Origin: Budorcas taxicolor
Lineage: Eukaryota; Chordata; Mammalia; Artiodactyla; Bovidae
Length of the DNA: 64,000 nt
Direction of reading: 5' to 3'
Assembly (NCBI RefSeq): GCF_023091745.1
Contig: NC_068925.1
Span: forward strand, 75,891,085 to 75,955,084
Positions 11,297-22,484 of this stretch are shown in pieces. Position numbers and translations under genes: made by a program. The stretch's first letter is position 1; the number at the start of each line of letters is the position of its first letter. Below the pieces are notes generated by a model. It was not told where the DNA came from. It worked only from the letters and a program-made list of their open reading frames with translations, and ran no database searches.

Positions 11297-11545
11297 TGCT
11301 GCTGCTGCTAAGTCGCTTCCGTCGTGTCTGACTCTGTGCGACCCATAGACAGCAGCCCATCAGGCTCCCCCATCCCTGGGATTCTCCAGGCAAGAACACT
11401 GGAGTGGGTTGCCATTTCCTTCTCCAATGCATGAAAGTGTAAACTGAAAGTGAAGTCACTCAGTCATGTCCAACTCTTACCGACCCCATGGACTGCAGCC
11501 CACCAGGCTCCTCCGTTCATGGCATTTTCCAGGCCAGAGTATGGC
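11297..11545 (-). mobile_element. Bov-A2 SINE
   Basis: Two Bov-A units are joined by GCATGAAAGTGTAAACTGAA. The (GCT)4 on the plus-strand left end is the short AGC tail. The right end stops inside the second unit (CCAGGCCAGAGTATGGC), so the element is 5'-truncated in its own orientation. Confidence 0.9.
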
Positions 11546-11989
11546 AAACCCAGAATGCCATCAGAACTGGCTGGGGCTCAGCAGAAGCAGAGATACAGTG
11601 GGAGGGAGGCAGGAAGGGAAAAGATAGACCAATGTCACGTTCTCCTTCAGCAAAGACACTGCCTATTAACACAGAGTCATCAAGCACCTCATGAACATCA
11701 TCTGCCACATAAATAATGGATAATAATTCTAATTATACCACCATCTAAAACTTGACTTAGGAAGTCTTTATTTTTTTTCTGTAACTTATTTCAGTCACCT
11801 CAACCAGATCCTCTTTTATTTTATGATTCCAGCCTCTGTTCAATGATTCAGGTCTGGGTTCTGACATTGGATACAGCACCGAAGAAAAGTCTTCTCAGAC
11901 CCACTGAAATGGAATGAAAGCATTCCAGGGCACTTGGCGGCTCCAGAGAAGCAGAGAGCATTATTTTTTAAAGGTTTGTTTTGAACTAC

Positions 11990-12150
11990 TTGTGTGAGAG
12001 TCCCTGGGGGACTCCCTTTTATTAAAATGCAGGTTTCTGGGTTCCACATTAGAGCCATTAAATCAGAAATTTCTGAGAACGGGCCCTAGGAATCTGCACT
12101 TTTAACCGGTTCGCAGAAGAGCTTGAGTGCACTAAACTTGGAGAACGGCT
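11990..12150 (+). mobile_element. MER20-type hAT DNA transposon fragment
   Basis: ATTAAAATGCAGGTTTCTGG, CAGAAATTTCTGAGAACGGG, CCTAGGAATCTGCACTTTTA and the ending ACTAAACTTGGAGAACGGCT correspond to the short hAT-Charlie element whose terminus reads 'ttgagaaccactg'. The left terminus is lost. Confidence 0.65.
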
Positions 12151-14163
12151 CGAGTGTAGGAATTTCCAGGGAGAAGCCAGAAACAGTGCCCTTCAGGACT
12201 GCCCATGAAGCACGGTGATAAAGGACAATTTCATTGCATTTTACTGTTTGCAAAACACTTCCACCAACATTATCACATACTAAAGGGTGTGCATATGAAC
12301 AAAACGGAGACACCCACACTGCGAATTATTTATATTGACAAGCAATACAGCACACCTTATCGACCCAGATCAGAGAAAGGGCTGTTCTACATAAATGCAT
12401 TTTCTAAGGAAAAAAAAAAAAAACAAAAACTGGAACATAACCCTTTGAATGCCAAGTATTTGAGACAATTAATCCTAGTACTATTTTAATGAATTTTACA
12501 GGTCGCTGCCTTAGTAAACCAAGGAACTCAAACATAGTTTATCATTGCCTTGTCTCAGGGTCTTCACTAGGATCATCTGCTTCTGCAGGGAGCTCTAGGG
12601 GCAGTGAAGATAGGGCTTGGAGGCATAGTGATGTGCTCCGGGCTCTGCTCCCAGGAAACACTCTTTGTCCTGACCTTTGGCGGCCCCAAGCTCGAGGCAC
12701 TTTTCTTGCTGTTTTTTGTGTTTCAAGCTTCTCTTTGAATTGACTAGCCAATGTCACTTCCTGCCATTGGGACACAAAGCACCGCCTCCCTCACCCTTTC
12801 TGATGATGTACTACTAGTATTCTAAGGCAGAAGAAAATTGAGAAGGTCGTAATTATAAGTACAATGTGAGGAAATCACCTCTGAGAGTTTCTGAATAGAT
12901 GGTCCCAGGAATAATATTCACGAGACTGAGGGTGAGTTATGTTGATCAGCTCAGAGGTCTGTTTCCTGCAGGGTTCAGGAAGTTGGAGAGGACGTCCATC
13001 TGACCTCTGGCTAAACAAGGTTAATGGTTGCAGAGCCCTGAGGCTCTCAGAGCAGAGTGCCTGCTCACCAGAAAGATGGGACAAAGGACCTGGGGTCACT
13101 TATATATTTACCACCAGAGCGTGGAGGGAAGGGACATGGAAGATACATGCATCACTCGTAAAAAGGAGACTGAATATTTCTGGGTGAATCTGTAAGAATT
13201 TTTTTTCCTGTGGAGACTGTCAGATAAGCAACTTGGATTAGCAATAGAACAAGGAGGGGATTTGTTAGCTCACAAAACTGGCAGGTTTCTCCGTCTCTGC
13301 TCTCGTCTCTGCTGCTGTGTGTGCTGACAATGCTCTCATCCGCAGGTGTTGCCCATGAACGCTCTGCAGCAGGAAGCATGCTCTGCACTCAAACCAGCCT
13401 CTCTTAGACTCTGAAGGAGAGCGAGGCCTCTTACGTGCGCACTTTAAAACTTCTGCTTTAAGAAGTTTTCTGATTGAATCAATACAGCTCATATTTCCAC
13501 CTCTTGAACCAATCACTTGTGGAAGGATGAATGGTTGGGATGAATAGGCCTTGTGCCCATTACTGCAGTCAGGGGTACTGAATGCCATGATCAACAGCCC
13601 ATTGTGGTCATAAGGTGGATCAGAAGCACCTCCCGAAAGGAAGTGGGAATTGATCTTAGCAGGAGGGTGGGACAGATGGTGCAGAAATTAAACAAGAGAT
13701 ACCAACTGTGGCAAAACAACAGCTCAAGGCCCATCTAACCGCAGCACCATGGGAAGATCAGGTAAGGATGACGAGAGTCAGATCAGAGAAAGCTGCAGAG
13801 GTGTCAGCGTCCACGACGCTGAGCCCCCTCTTCCCACGGAATCCCCAGCAGAAGACTTTTAGTGAGGAGACCATTTTATTTTAGTGACTGTATCAGCCAG
13901 TGGAGACCAGGTTTCCCTGCGGGAACCGCTAGCCTGCAGATCTCAGCACTTAGCACGAAGCTTTACCCCTCGGTACTGGGCACACCCAGTGCAGGTTGCA
14001 TCTGAGTGTCACTGTCTGCACTCAGACCAGGCTGGTGGAGCGGCCAGGGTCTGAGGAGGATGGGCCACGTCTCAGTTCTAGGAGCCTCTGTCTGGAAGTC
14101 ACCCTCCATTTCTGTTTGGGCAAGTACGTGAAATTCTGCCATAAGTTTGGGAAGAACTTAACA
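12151..14163. other. Single-copy stretch, no gene recognised
   Basis: It contains an A-rich run (12410-12427) and many 60-110 codon frames on both strands. At 13748-13766 a good start context (GCACCATGG) is followed 13 bases later by a donor-like GGTAAGG. No promoter or matching exons support this, so I treat it as chance. Confidence 0.5.
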
Positions 14164-14169
14164 GACAAC

Positions 14170-14172
<3 letters not shown>

Positions 14173-14202
<30 letters not shown>

Positions 14203-14468
14203 AAGTCGCTTCAGTCGTGTCCGACTCTGTGTGACCCCATAGACAGCAGCCCACCAGGCTCCCCCATCCCTGGGATTCTCCAGGCAAGAACACTGGAGTG
14301 GGTTGCCATTTCCTTCTCCAACGCATGAAAGTGAAAAGTGAAAGTGAAGTCACTCAGTCGTATCTGACTCTTAGCGACCCCATGGACTGCAGCCTACCAG
14401 GCTCCTCCATCCATGGGATTCTCCAGGCAAGAGTACTGGAGTGGGGTGCCATCGCCTTCTCCACGATG
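14173..14468 (-). mobile_element. Bov-A2 SINE with (GCT)10 tail
   Basis: This is a complete two-unit Bov-A2 with a pure (GCT)n block (14171-14202), which is the AGC tail of the minus-strand element. The flanking 9-base duplication GACAACACT occurs at 14164-14172 and 14469-14477. Open frames with poly-Ala on plus are translated tail. Confidence 0.93.
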
Positions 14469-14477
14469 GACAACACT

Positions 14478-15074
14478 AGTGACTACCAAAGATTCTGTGC
14501 ATTCCCCAGCCTCCAAAGGAAGGGGGGTGGAGAGAGAAAAGAATGGTTCCCTACCAGATTCTACCCAGTGAAAGCAGCACCCTGGGTTCACTCCCAAGCC
14601 TCCATCCCCTATTTGTACCATTGTTCCACTCCACTGGAACTTAATAAAGGATTCTGATGTTGTTTTCAGGAGAGGAGAGGCAGAACCTTCCAACTTTCTA
14701 CTGGAATACTTAGAGAATGTGAGAGAGAACAGGCCTATCTTGGCTGTGCCGTGGTCTCTAGGTAGATAAAGCTATCATATAGATAATCATATACATGTCT
14801 GGTTGGCAATAAGAGTAGAAAATCTGGGAGGGGACTGGGCAAGAGCTTGGAAAATCTAAACAGATTTACCTGGGGGAGACTGTGGAAATGATCTCCATCC
14901 AGAAAATGAGCCCAGTGAAGCTCCATACGTAGCATCAAGAATAAAAATCAAAATACCCTCCCAAACTAGGAGAGAAATAAAGAAGTAAAGAAAGAACAGA
15001 AAGAGAGTGGAAGGAAGGAAAGAAGGAGGAAAGGAGACAGCTTTCTTATGAGTGATTAGCTTATCCCGGCATAG
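14478..15074. other. Single-copy stretch
   Basis: No repeat is recognised except a short purine run (14980-15040, GAAAGAA/GGAAGG units). The open frame at 14735-15083 on minus is an AT-rich chance frame. Confidence 0.5.
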
Positions 15075-16095
15075 GTCAGACATTTATTCATCTACCATTT
15101 GCTAAGAAACTACTCTATTGATCAAGTACTAAAGTTACAAAGATGACTAAGACACAGTCTTTGCCTCAAGAACTTCATTTATTGTAGGCAAACAGGCAAG
15201 TAAAGAGAAAACATAAAATCAGGGAGATACTGCTGTGCCAGAAGCAAGTCCAAACATTGCAGGCACCCCAAGAACAAACACCTATCTCAGCCTTGATCCA
15301 TGGCAATCAGCTACGCACATCAATGCGAAGGCAGTCTCTGAATCCATCCTACAGGGTAAATAGAAGCTAACCAGAAAAAGGGAAAGCAGTTTGAGGGAGA
15401 ATATTCCAGGGAGGATGGAGTGCATTTGAAGGATTCCCAGGTAACGAAAAGAGGTGCTGTAAGTAAAACTATGAAATTAGGATGGGAACGGTGATAAAAG
15501 GTGAGACTGAAAAGAACAGTTTATAAAGGGCTTTGGGGTGGGTTTGCAAAAGGATTTGTATTTTATCCTGAGATTAATGAAGCTAATTTTAAGCCAGCAA
15601 CCAAAATGGTCAGATTCAGTTTTTTTGTAAGTTAATTTCTTATTGAAGTATAGGTGACTTACAATGTTTCAAATGTACACAAAAGTGATTCCGTTATACA
15701 TACACATTGAAGTCAGGCAGACAGAGACAACTATCTATGACATCACTTACATGTGGAATCTGAAAAACCGGTGCAAATGGAACTTGTTCAGCAGACGTAG
15801 ACTTGCAGACGCAGGAAACAGACTCACGGTCACCCGAGGGGAAAGACGGAGGGAAGGATGCACTGGGGATTGGGGACTGACAGACACACGCCTCCACTGT
15901 ATGCAGGATAAATGACAAGTACACGCTGTACAGCGCATGCAGCTAGGGCCACGTTTAAATCGACCGCCGTGGTTAAATTATAAGATGGACCAAAAAAGTC
16001 CAGGACTGGAGGTGCAGGTGGGGAGCAGTCAGGGGTTCTTATAATAATCCCAGGAAAATACTGAATCTAGGGAGCTGAGGGAGAGGTGGGCATCG
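15075..16095 (-). mobile_element. L2 LINE 3' region, interrupted by L1
   Basis: The antisense L2 order is clear: ACATTTATTCATCTACCATT at the left, CTTTGCCTCAAGAACTTCAT, GAATATTCCAGGGAGGATGG, CTTTGGGGTGGGTTTGCAAA, then ATAATAATCCCAGGAAAATA after the interruption. L2 fills 15075-15617 and 15981-16095. The L1 insertion lies between them. Confidence 0.75.
15618..15980 (-). mobile_element. 5'-inverted L1 insertion
   Basis: Positions 15618-15705 are the extreme L1 3' end in antisense, starting with poly(T) (the element's poly(A)) and then TTATTGAAGTATAGGTGACTT. Positions 15706-15980 switch to sense L1 3' region (ATCACTTACATGTGGAATCTG, GAAACAGACTCACGG). Read on minus, this is an inverted upstream piece followed by a sense 3' end and a tail, the usual product of twin priming. 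Confidence 0.7.
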
Positions 16096-16574
16096 ACATA
16101 GCCCTAATCAGCCGTGAGGGGAAAGCAGTCGCTTGGGAAGGAAGAGTCGGGCTCTAGAGTCCTTCGGACCAGCGTAGAACACCATCCTATTTAGTTTCTT
16201 CCTGGGTCCCTCCTATTAAAAAAGGTTTGCTGAGAACCCTGACACTTAGAGAGTAAAGCTGATGGGTGATCCTGCCGCCTGTACCCTATCAACCTCATTC
16301 CCCTAGAAGTTATCAGGTGTATGGTGTTGAAGAGACCACTTCAGCATCACCCAGAGGCACCTCAAACAAATAACAGCCAAGAACGACGTGCATGGTCAAA
16401 AGAATCAGGCGGTGTGTGCCCAGAGAAGACTCCGATACTGAAAGGGCGAGGCGCTTAGGGACATCTCTCTCTCCATCCCCATGGAGCTTACCAGTCACTT
16501 TCCACAACTTGGGTCTAGGCGTTGCCAGAAAACAATATGCGTAGAGTTATTGCACCCCTTCCCAAACACAGCCC

Positions 16575-16575
<1 letters not shown>
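16096..16575. other. Single-copy stretch
   Basis: No repeat, gene or regulatory motif stands out between the L2 end and the next SINE. Confidence 0.5.
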
Positions 16576-16610
<35 letters not shown>

Positions 16611-16730
16611 AGTCACTTCCATCCTGTCCAACTCTGTGCGACCCCACAGACAGCAGCCCACCAGGCTCCTCCATCCACAGGATTCTCCAGGCAAGAACAC
16701 TGGAGTGGGTTGCCATTTTCTTCTCCAACA
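16576..16730 (-). mobile_element. Bov-A monomer with (CTG)12 tail
   Basis: A single Bov-A unit ends at CATTTTCTTCTCCAACATGG, preceded by a pure (CTG)n block at 16576-16611. It has one unit where the others here have two or three. The poly-Ala, poly-Leu and poly-Gln frames are the three readings of the tail. Confidence 0.9.
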
Positions 16731-19700
16731 TGGCCTATAAATGATATTTTTGTCTTAATGTACAACCAGGGCTCAGCACTGCACTTTTTTCAAAACATCC
16801 TGGACTCAGCCCATTAATGATACGACAGCAGCAGCAAACAGGAGCCCACGCCTCAGGGCCATAGTCACTGCCAAAGATGCCTAAGTCCCACTGGGAACAA
16901 GACAAGCATATCTGTTCTCCTTCCTCCTGGAGAGTCAGGTGCTTTGAGGCAACAAGTCTACCCAAAACCAACTGAACTTATTATAACAGTGAGGAGGGGA
17001 AAGGGTAGCAGCCAGACTATTGAAAAATGGGAGAAAATTCAAGGAAACTCCATTCATTTCAACTCACCATCTTTGGGACGTGTTTGTTTGGGGAAAAACA
17101 ATACTGATGGACAGGCAGACAGGTCTAATGAGCTGTAGAGTCTCAGCATCCCTTTCTCCACTTTCCCAACCTACACTTGTGTTTGAAATCAGGTCTACAT
17201 GGCTTTAGGAAGAGTCCCTCTGTCTTGTGAGTAATTCACAGAGCCTTCCCCAGGGACTGGCTACTAGCTCAAGGCCTCAGTGGCAAGTGTGGAACCCTGA
17301 GATGGGATTCATATGAGTTTCCAGCAACACCCAAGGCCTCGCAATCAGCCAAGGCACCCGGTCACACATCCCAGCCCCTCTTCGAAGCCTGTCTGTGACA
17401 GTGTTGCTTTGAAATCCTATCTGATCAGGCAGGACTTCTTAGCGATACCATTTTCTGTTCTTTTGAAGATGGTGGGCAAGAATAGGTGCAAGAATGGCAG
17501 CTGTAAGCCTTCCCAGGCATCGTCCCACTCAGGCACAGACCTTTCACCTCATCACCTGTTTCAGGGGAAATAGCTGGAAGTACACACAGTCGTGTTTTGT
17601 GTGGATGTTAAACACACCACTCTGCACGGTCAAGATGTCACAGCATCACCTTTGTCCTGTGCTCGGCGTGTTGCCAAGGAAAGGAGGGTTCCAGGGTATG
17701 GGGCAGGGAAAGGCTGCCCAAGTGGACACTTTGATCTGCTCTCACGGACAGAAGGATGTGAGTCTTTACCTGGAGTGACTTGAAGAACTTCCCGACTTCT
17801 CTTTGCTGCTAAACCAAGTCAAAAGGACATTCTGACCAGTTCTCTGTGATGTCTCAGTTTCCACCATAATAGTATCACTCTTTGAGTAATAATATTGTCC
17901 CCAATGGTCTGATATAAAGACATAAACTAGTACAAGAAGGATTTTGGTTTCAGGCTTGAATCAGTCACTAATCTCTCAGGTTTCCACCTAACAAACCTGA
18001 GACACGTGGAACAGGACCAAAAGCTAGGGTTATGTAGGTTACTGGGTGCCCAGGTGAGGAAGGATGATAAGACACAGGACGAGTCTTCCGTTGCAATAGG
18101 AAAGGAGCCTTGGTAGCGGAGGCGGGGAGACAATGGTAAACAGCAGCATCTATACCCCTCACTTGGCCCTTTGTTCAAGGCCTGTCTTGACCCCAGGCTC
18201 AGTCACCACTGGATTTTAGTGCTGAAGAAATTTCAAGAGAAATGCAGGGCAAAGGTTCAGTCTCAAGCACAACTGAACCACATTTCCTTCTAACAAAGTG
18301 GTGTGTGCATTGATGCTTTTATATCAACGTATCAATAGAAACACTTCTCTCTTTTTTTACAAGGACTGTATCAGCAATTCTGTCAGACTTTCAGAAAATG
18401 TTAGTTTGTTGGCACTTAAATTTTATCTTCTCTGCCTGCATATCTACTGACCCCCAACTGGGAAAAAAAAGCTTTTCTGTCTAGTCATTAATGATGTATA
18501 CACAGTCACTTAGGAGAACTAGAGGACTCATTCTTCAAGGAAGTATGTTGGAGCTTTTTTCTTCCTTATAAAGCAAATAGTAACCGCCTCCAAATGTGTG
18601 TGCCATTTAAACTGTTTTCTACATTGGGCTTTCTAGTACCCTTCTTAGAGAAATAAGATCTCAGAAAAATGTCACTTTATTTTTTTAACCGAATTAAGAA
18701 AGTAGGTTTAATTTGGGGTGTGGGAGGAGGAGGGCTTCTTAGGAAGGCTGCTATAATTTGAAAGAAGTTATCAAGAATAATTTGGGGAGCTTCTTCTGCA
18801 GAAGTCTGCTTAAATGGAATGCTCAAGATTGCTGCCCTGCCTACAGAGAGGGGCTCCGACATAAATGACCTGAAGCGCTCTCTTCCAGGCCCAAGAGCCG
18901 TAACCCTAGAGCCTGGTCCTTCCTTTCTGGATCCCTTGGTAAAGCAAGAAAGCAGAATACCTTGTCCATCCTGTTCTCCTAGCATGCTGAGAAATCTAAT
19001 GGGATAAAAGCTCAGGTTTGCATAAGAAGTAAATCAGAGTCCGTCTCCACAAATTCTGAGCAGAGCCCATCTTGATAAATAAAATGTGACATTCATAACA
19101 AACAAACCAAAAAGCAGATAAAGGATGAGAGCCCTCAGCATTAATGCCAGAAAACCTTTGGCGATAAATAAGTAATATTATAATAAAAGATATTATAATG
19201 CGTTGTCATTTGTAGGAAGAAATGTAATATAGTCTGAGGAGGAAGATAGATGGCTCAAGTTGTTTCTCTGACAGTGGAAGTAATAGCTATTGAATGTTAT
19301 GTTTAGCATATCATAAAATCAGTGTTAGCAGGCAAGACAGCCCTCAAGCCTTCCTGAAGTCCGCATTCAGCCTTTGGACATCAGCAAGGAAAAGGCCTGC
19401 AATGCAGCTCACCTGGGATGGATGACCTCGATTTAAACCAAATCAGATGAGACAGAGCTTCCCCTCGGCCCTCAGCCTGAAGTGGAAATGAACTTGGGGT
19501 GACTGGAGAACATCTTTCTTCAGCCCCCTCTGTACCTGCTATCCCCAAGGGGCTCCTGCCAAGCTCGAGCTTGAATTCATGTCGCACTGACAACTTCTCT
19601 AAGCTGGAGGAGCCAGGGACCAATTCAGGATCTCCCTGGAGCTGCTGAAAATCCTCCTTCTTCTCACCTCACCAAAAAAAGAAATCTGCGCAAGTACCTA

Positions 19701-20024
19701 CCATGTTGCCTGACCCGCCCCTCCCTTATTTATTATGCCCACTGTAGCCCCTCTACCTGAAGGAGAAGAGAGAGCCCCTTGCATCTGTGAGACAGCAGGC
19801 CTGACCTCCCTACCATTTCCAGCTGGAGCCCTGCAGCCTTCCTCATTGCAGGGACAGGAAAGCCAGTTGCGAGAAATAATTCAACCAAGTGCTCACACAG
19901 GAGGGGGCTTCGCTTGTGCCAAATGATGCAAAAAGAACACTAAATTATTTACTTTTTTTTTTTTTTGGTAAATTATCTGCCAGGAAAGCCCACTAACAAA
20001 ATATCCTGGGCAAAATGTATCCAA
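16731..20024. other. 3.3 kb single-copy stretch left of exon-like block
   Basis: No interspersed repeat is recognised here, which is notable in a SINE-rich window. Positions 19070-19330 are AT-rich and non-repetitive (CATTCATAACAAACAAACC, GGCGATAAATAAGTAATATT). If the exon-like block at 20083 is real, this would be intron or upstream DNA. Confidence 0.5.
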
Positions 20025-20042
20025 CTTTTTTTTTTTTTAATT

Positions 20043-20073
<31 letters not shown>

Positions 20074-20076
20074 TCA
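20025..20076. repeat. (T)n(TC)n(T)n pyrimidine tract
   Basis: A T12 run, TAATT, about eleven TC units and a T10 run sit directly before CATTACAG. It is both a simple repeat and, if the next feature is an exon, its polypyrimidine tract. Confidence 0.9.
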
Positions 20077-20082
20077 TTACAG

Positions 20083-20262
20083 GATGAATTTGAGAAAGGA
20101 TTCAGATAGTCCTCCATCTCTGCTTCCCAGGAGCTGTAACCGTGGCAGTAGTAACTGAGTACCGCTACTGCTGGGCTTCACCGACTGCAAGAAATGGGCC
20201 GTGGACTCTGTGAAAGAGCTGGGCTCAGAAGGACGCAGGAGGATGCCTAGGAAGACAGATAC
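20083..20262 (+). other. Candidate non-coding or 5'-UTR exon (180 bases)
   Basis: The left border is TTTTTCATTACAG|G at 20082/20083 after about 50 bases of nearly pure pyrimidine. No AG occurs between 19989 and 20080, and a CACTAAC branch-like site lies at 19991-19997, so this 92-base AG-free zone fits a distant branch point. The right border is ATAC|GTAAGT at 20262/20263, with a perfect intron-side donor. All three plus frames inside are closed: the ATG at 20084 opens only 24 codons, to TGA at 20156-20158. It would therefore be a 5'-UTR or lncRNA exon, not an internal coding one. I do not recognise the sequence. The splice signals are seen; transcription is inferred. Confidence 0.45.
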
Positions 20263-20839
20263 GTAAGTCATATTTCCTGAGAGGACTTGATTTACTGTGA
20301 ATTTTTCTTCTTTTCTATCTAAATCTCAAGGTAAAAATTCCATCAGAAACCTCTGGCTCCCTCCCTGTACCATCAACATCCATCTCAGAAATGGGAAGAA
20401 GAGTCCTTTGCTCACAAAGTATTCTAGGAGCCACCATCTGTCCCTGTTGTTTATAGAAAGAGAAAGAAAATCCTCCAAGAAGAGCTCTGGGTGGCGTGGC
20501 TGAGCAGGGGGTGATGGTGGACTGTGCGTGGGCGCTCAGGGAAGGAGACACTCACAGGCCAGGAGAGGCAGGGTGGCTGCTCCTTCCCTTCCTTAGGTCC
20601 TGGTTCAAAAACCTTGTAGAGAAGAGAGACAGACATCGAGAATCTTCTTCGCAGAGGGCTCTGTGCTAGGTGTTCTAAGAGGTATTAAAGGCAGCCAATC
20701 CTCAAGGAAGCAAGGAGATGCATACTCTCAAAATTAAGACGATGGCCAAGCAGGACAGTATTCACCCGCTCGTAAGGTCGGCAGACCTAGCTTCTCATGC
20801 CCATGACCAGTCTCCTCTCAATAAGCAGCAGAGGCAGCT

Positions 20840-21070
20840 TTAAGAGCTGGAGCTTTGAAATCTTAGCCACTTGACTCTGCAGCCTACTTTGACCACTTAG
20901 TTGGTTCTGGGATGCTGGGCAAGTTATCTTCAGCTCTTTGAGCACCGAGTATTGTGATATTGAAAAGCAGACAGTCACTGTGGCCACTTCATGGGACAGT
21001 TGAATGAGCTTGTGGATGCAAAGCACTTAGCACAGCATATAGTAAGTGCTCAATAAATGCTGGCTGAAAG
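20840..21070 (+). mobile_element. MIR SINE, sense
   Basis: GAGCTGGAGCTTTGAAATC, GATGCTGGGCAAGTTATC and GATGCAAAGCACTTAGCACA, ending in GTAAGTGCTCAATAAATGCT, give the MIR 3' end almost intact. Confidence 0.8.
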
Positions 21071-21265
21071 GAAGCTGAAGATGTGCCAGACACTGGGCTT
21101 GAAACTGTCTACCCAGATGACTGATGTCCAGGAGTTTACAGGACAATAACTCAGAGTCAAATAACCATAGCAAAATGGCAGAAACACGTACTAAGCTGCC
21201 TGTTCTTGTTAAGAGGCTGGAGATGACATAAGCCTTTATTTGGATTGTTCCTTTTATAGAGATTT

Positions 21266-21337
21266 TTGAGAGGAGCCTGGTGGGCTACAGTCCATGAGGT
21301 TGCAAAAGAATCGGATATGACTGAGCAACTAAGCATG
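21266..21337 (+). mobile_element. Bov-tA / BovB 3'-end fragment
   Basis: Only the last 70 bases of the Bov-A body are present (GAGGAGCCTGGTGGGCTACA to ATATGACTGAGCAACTAAGC), so it is a strongly 5'-truncated copy. Confidence 0.8.
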
Positions 21338-21447
21338 TATGCATGCCCCAAGGAGAGAAGCTGGGCCTGTGATTCTAAACCATCCTATCCAAGTTTCATC
21401 TAAGGCCCAGTGCGTGACCTGTGGAGGTTAATATGTTAATTAATTAG

Positions 21448-22111
21448 AACATTGCTAAAGTACCTACTATGACATGGACACTATGATTGGTGCCAGAGAT
21501 AGATGGCATAAATTCCTGGTGTTCACCAATATCCATGCTCTCCTTTGCTTCCTAAGCATCCAACTGGACTACACTTCCCAGCTTCCCTTGCAGTTACACA
21601 AAGCCATGTGGCTTGAGTTCTGGCCAATGGAATGTGAGCAGAAGTGAGGCACTCCACTTTCAACGCTGACTGGTAGAAACCTCCTACCAATGACCACTTT
21701 TTCATTTCACATCTACCAGGTGAATCAGAAGTCCTTCAGGGATCCAGAGGAGCATGCAGCCACAGATGGAGACTTGAGTCCTTGAATCTTGGGACCAGGT
21801 TAGACTGTGATATGAATGAGAAATGGACTTCTCTGCTGAGTTGCTGAGATGTGTAGGTTTATCTGCTACAACAATTAGGGTTATTTTTCATACCTAGAAG
21901 AGGAATAAACAAGATTGACTTGACCCTGGTCTTGTGGAGCTGACAGACTGTTTAAAATGAACAATTAAGTTAGTAATTAAAGTGTAGCATGATGAGTGTT
22001 GGAGCAGTAAAAAGACAGAGATGTGGAAGCAGACAGTAGGATGACCCAAGCTAATCAGAGAGTTCAAGAAATTCTTTAGAAAAGATGCAATTATCAAGAG
22101 ACTTGAAAGAT
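21448..22111 (-). mobile_element. L2 LINE 3' end, split
   Basis: Part 1 (21448-21525) has TACCTACTATGACATGGACA, and part 2 (21890-22111) has TTGTGGAGCTGACAGACTG, then GATGAGTGTTGG and GAGACTTGAAAGATG. These are consecutive in antisense L2. Another old repeat lies between them. Confidence 0.55.
21526..21889 (+). mobile_element. Old interspersed repeat, family not assigned
   Basis: GGACTACACTTCCCAGCTTC, CTTGCAGTTACACAAAGCCA and GTTCTGGCCAATGGAATGTG are a string I recognise as common in mammalian genomes, but I cannot name the family with confidence. It interrupts the L2 described above. Confidence 0.45.
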
Positions 22112-22480
22112 GGCGTGCCCATCAGCTCTGGCTGCCAGAGCAGAGTACCATGGGCTAGGTGACTCAAAACAACAGAAATGTCCTCATTCGCAGGTTTAGA
22201 ACTGGGAGTCCAAGATCAGGGTGTCAGTCGAGTTGGTTCCATTTGGAGTTTCTCTCCGCGCCTTGCAGATGGCTGCCTCCTCACTCTGTCCTCACATGGC
22301 CTTTCCACCACGTGTACACACATCCGTATGCTAATCTGCTCTTATCCTTAACACCAGTCCAATTGGATTAGGGCCCACCTCGCTTCACCAGAATTATCTC
22401 TTTAAAGGCCCTGTCTCCAAAGACAGCACATGATGAGATACTGGAGTTAAAACTTCAACATATGCATACAGCCCATAACA
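22112..22480 (-). mobile_element. MLT1-type MaLR solo LTR
   Basis: In antisense order it shows GGCTGCCAGAGCAGAGTACC, CTCAAAACAACAGAAATG, TCCTCACATGGCC, ATTGGATTAGGGCCCACCT, and at the right GCCCATAACA, which is the LTR start (TGTTATGGGC) reversed. It is an old non-coding LTR with no internal retroviral-like sequence beside it. Confidence 0.75.
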
Positions 22481-22484
22481 GACG

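Noticed and set aside
13740..13766. Possible first coding exon with GCACCATGG and GGTAAGG
   Set aside because: Only four codons lie between start and donor, no promoter or CpG enrichment is present, and no partner exon is visible.
16495..16817. Poly-Ala, poly-Leu and poly-Gln proteins
   Set aside because: They are the frames of the (CTG)n tail of a Bov-A element. The same applies at 13996-14328.
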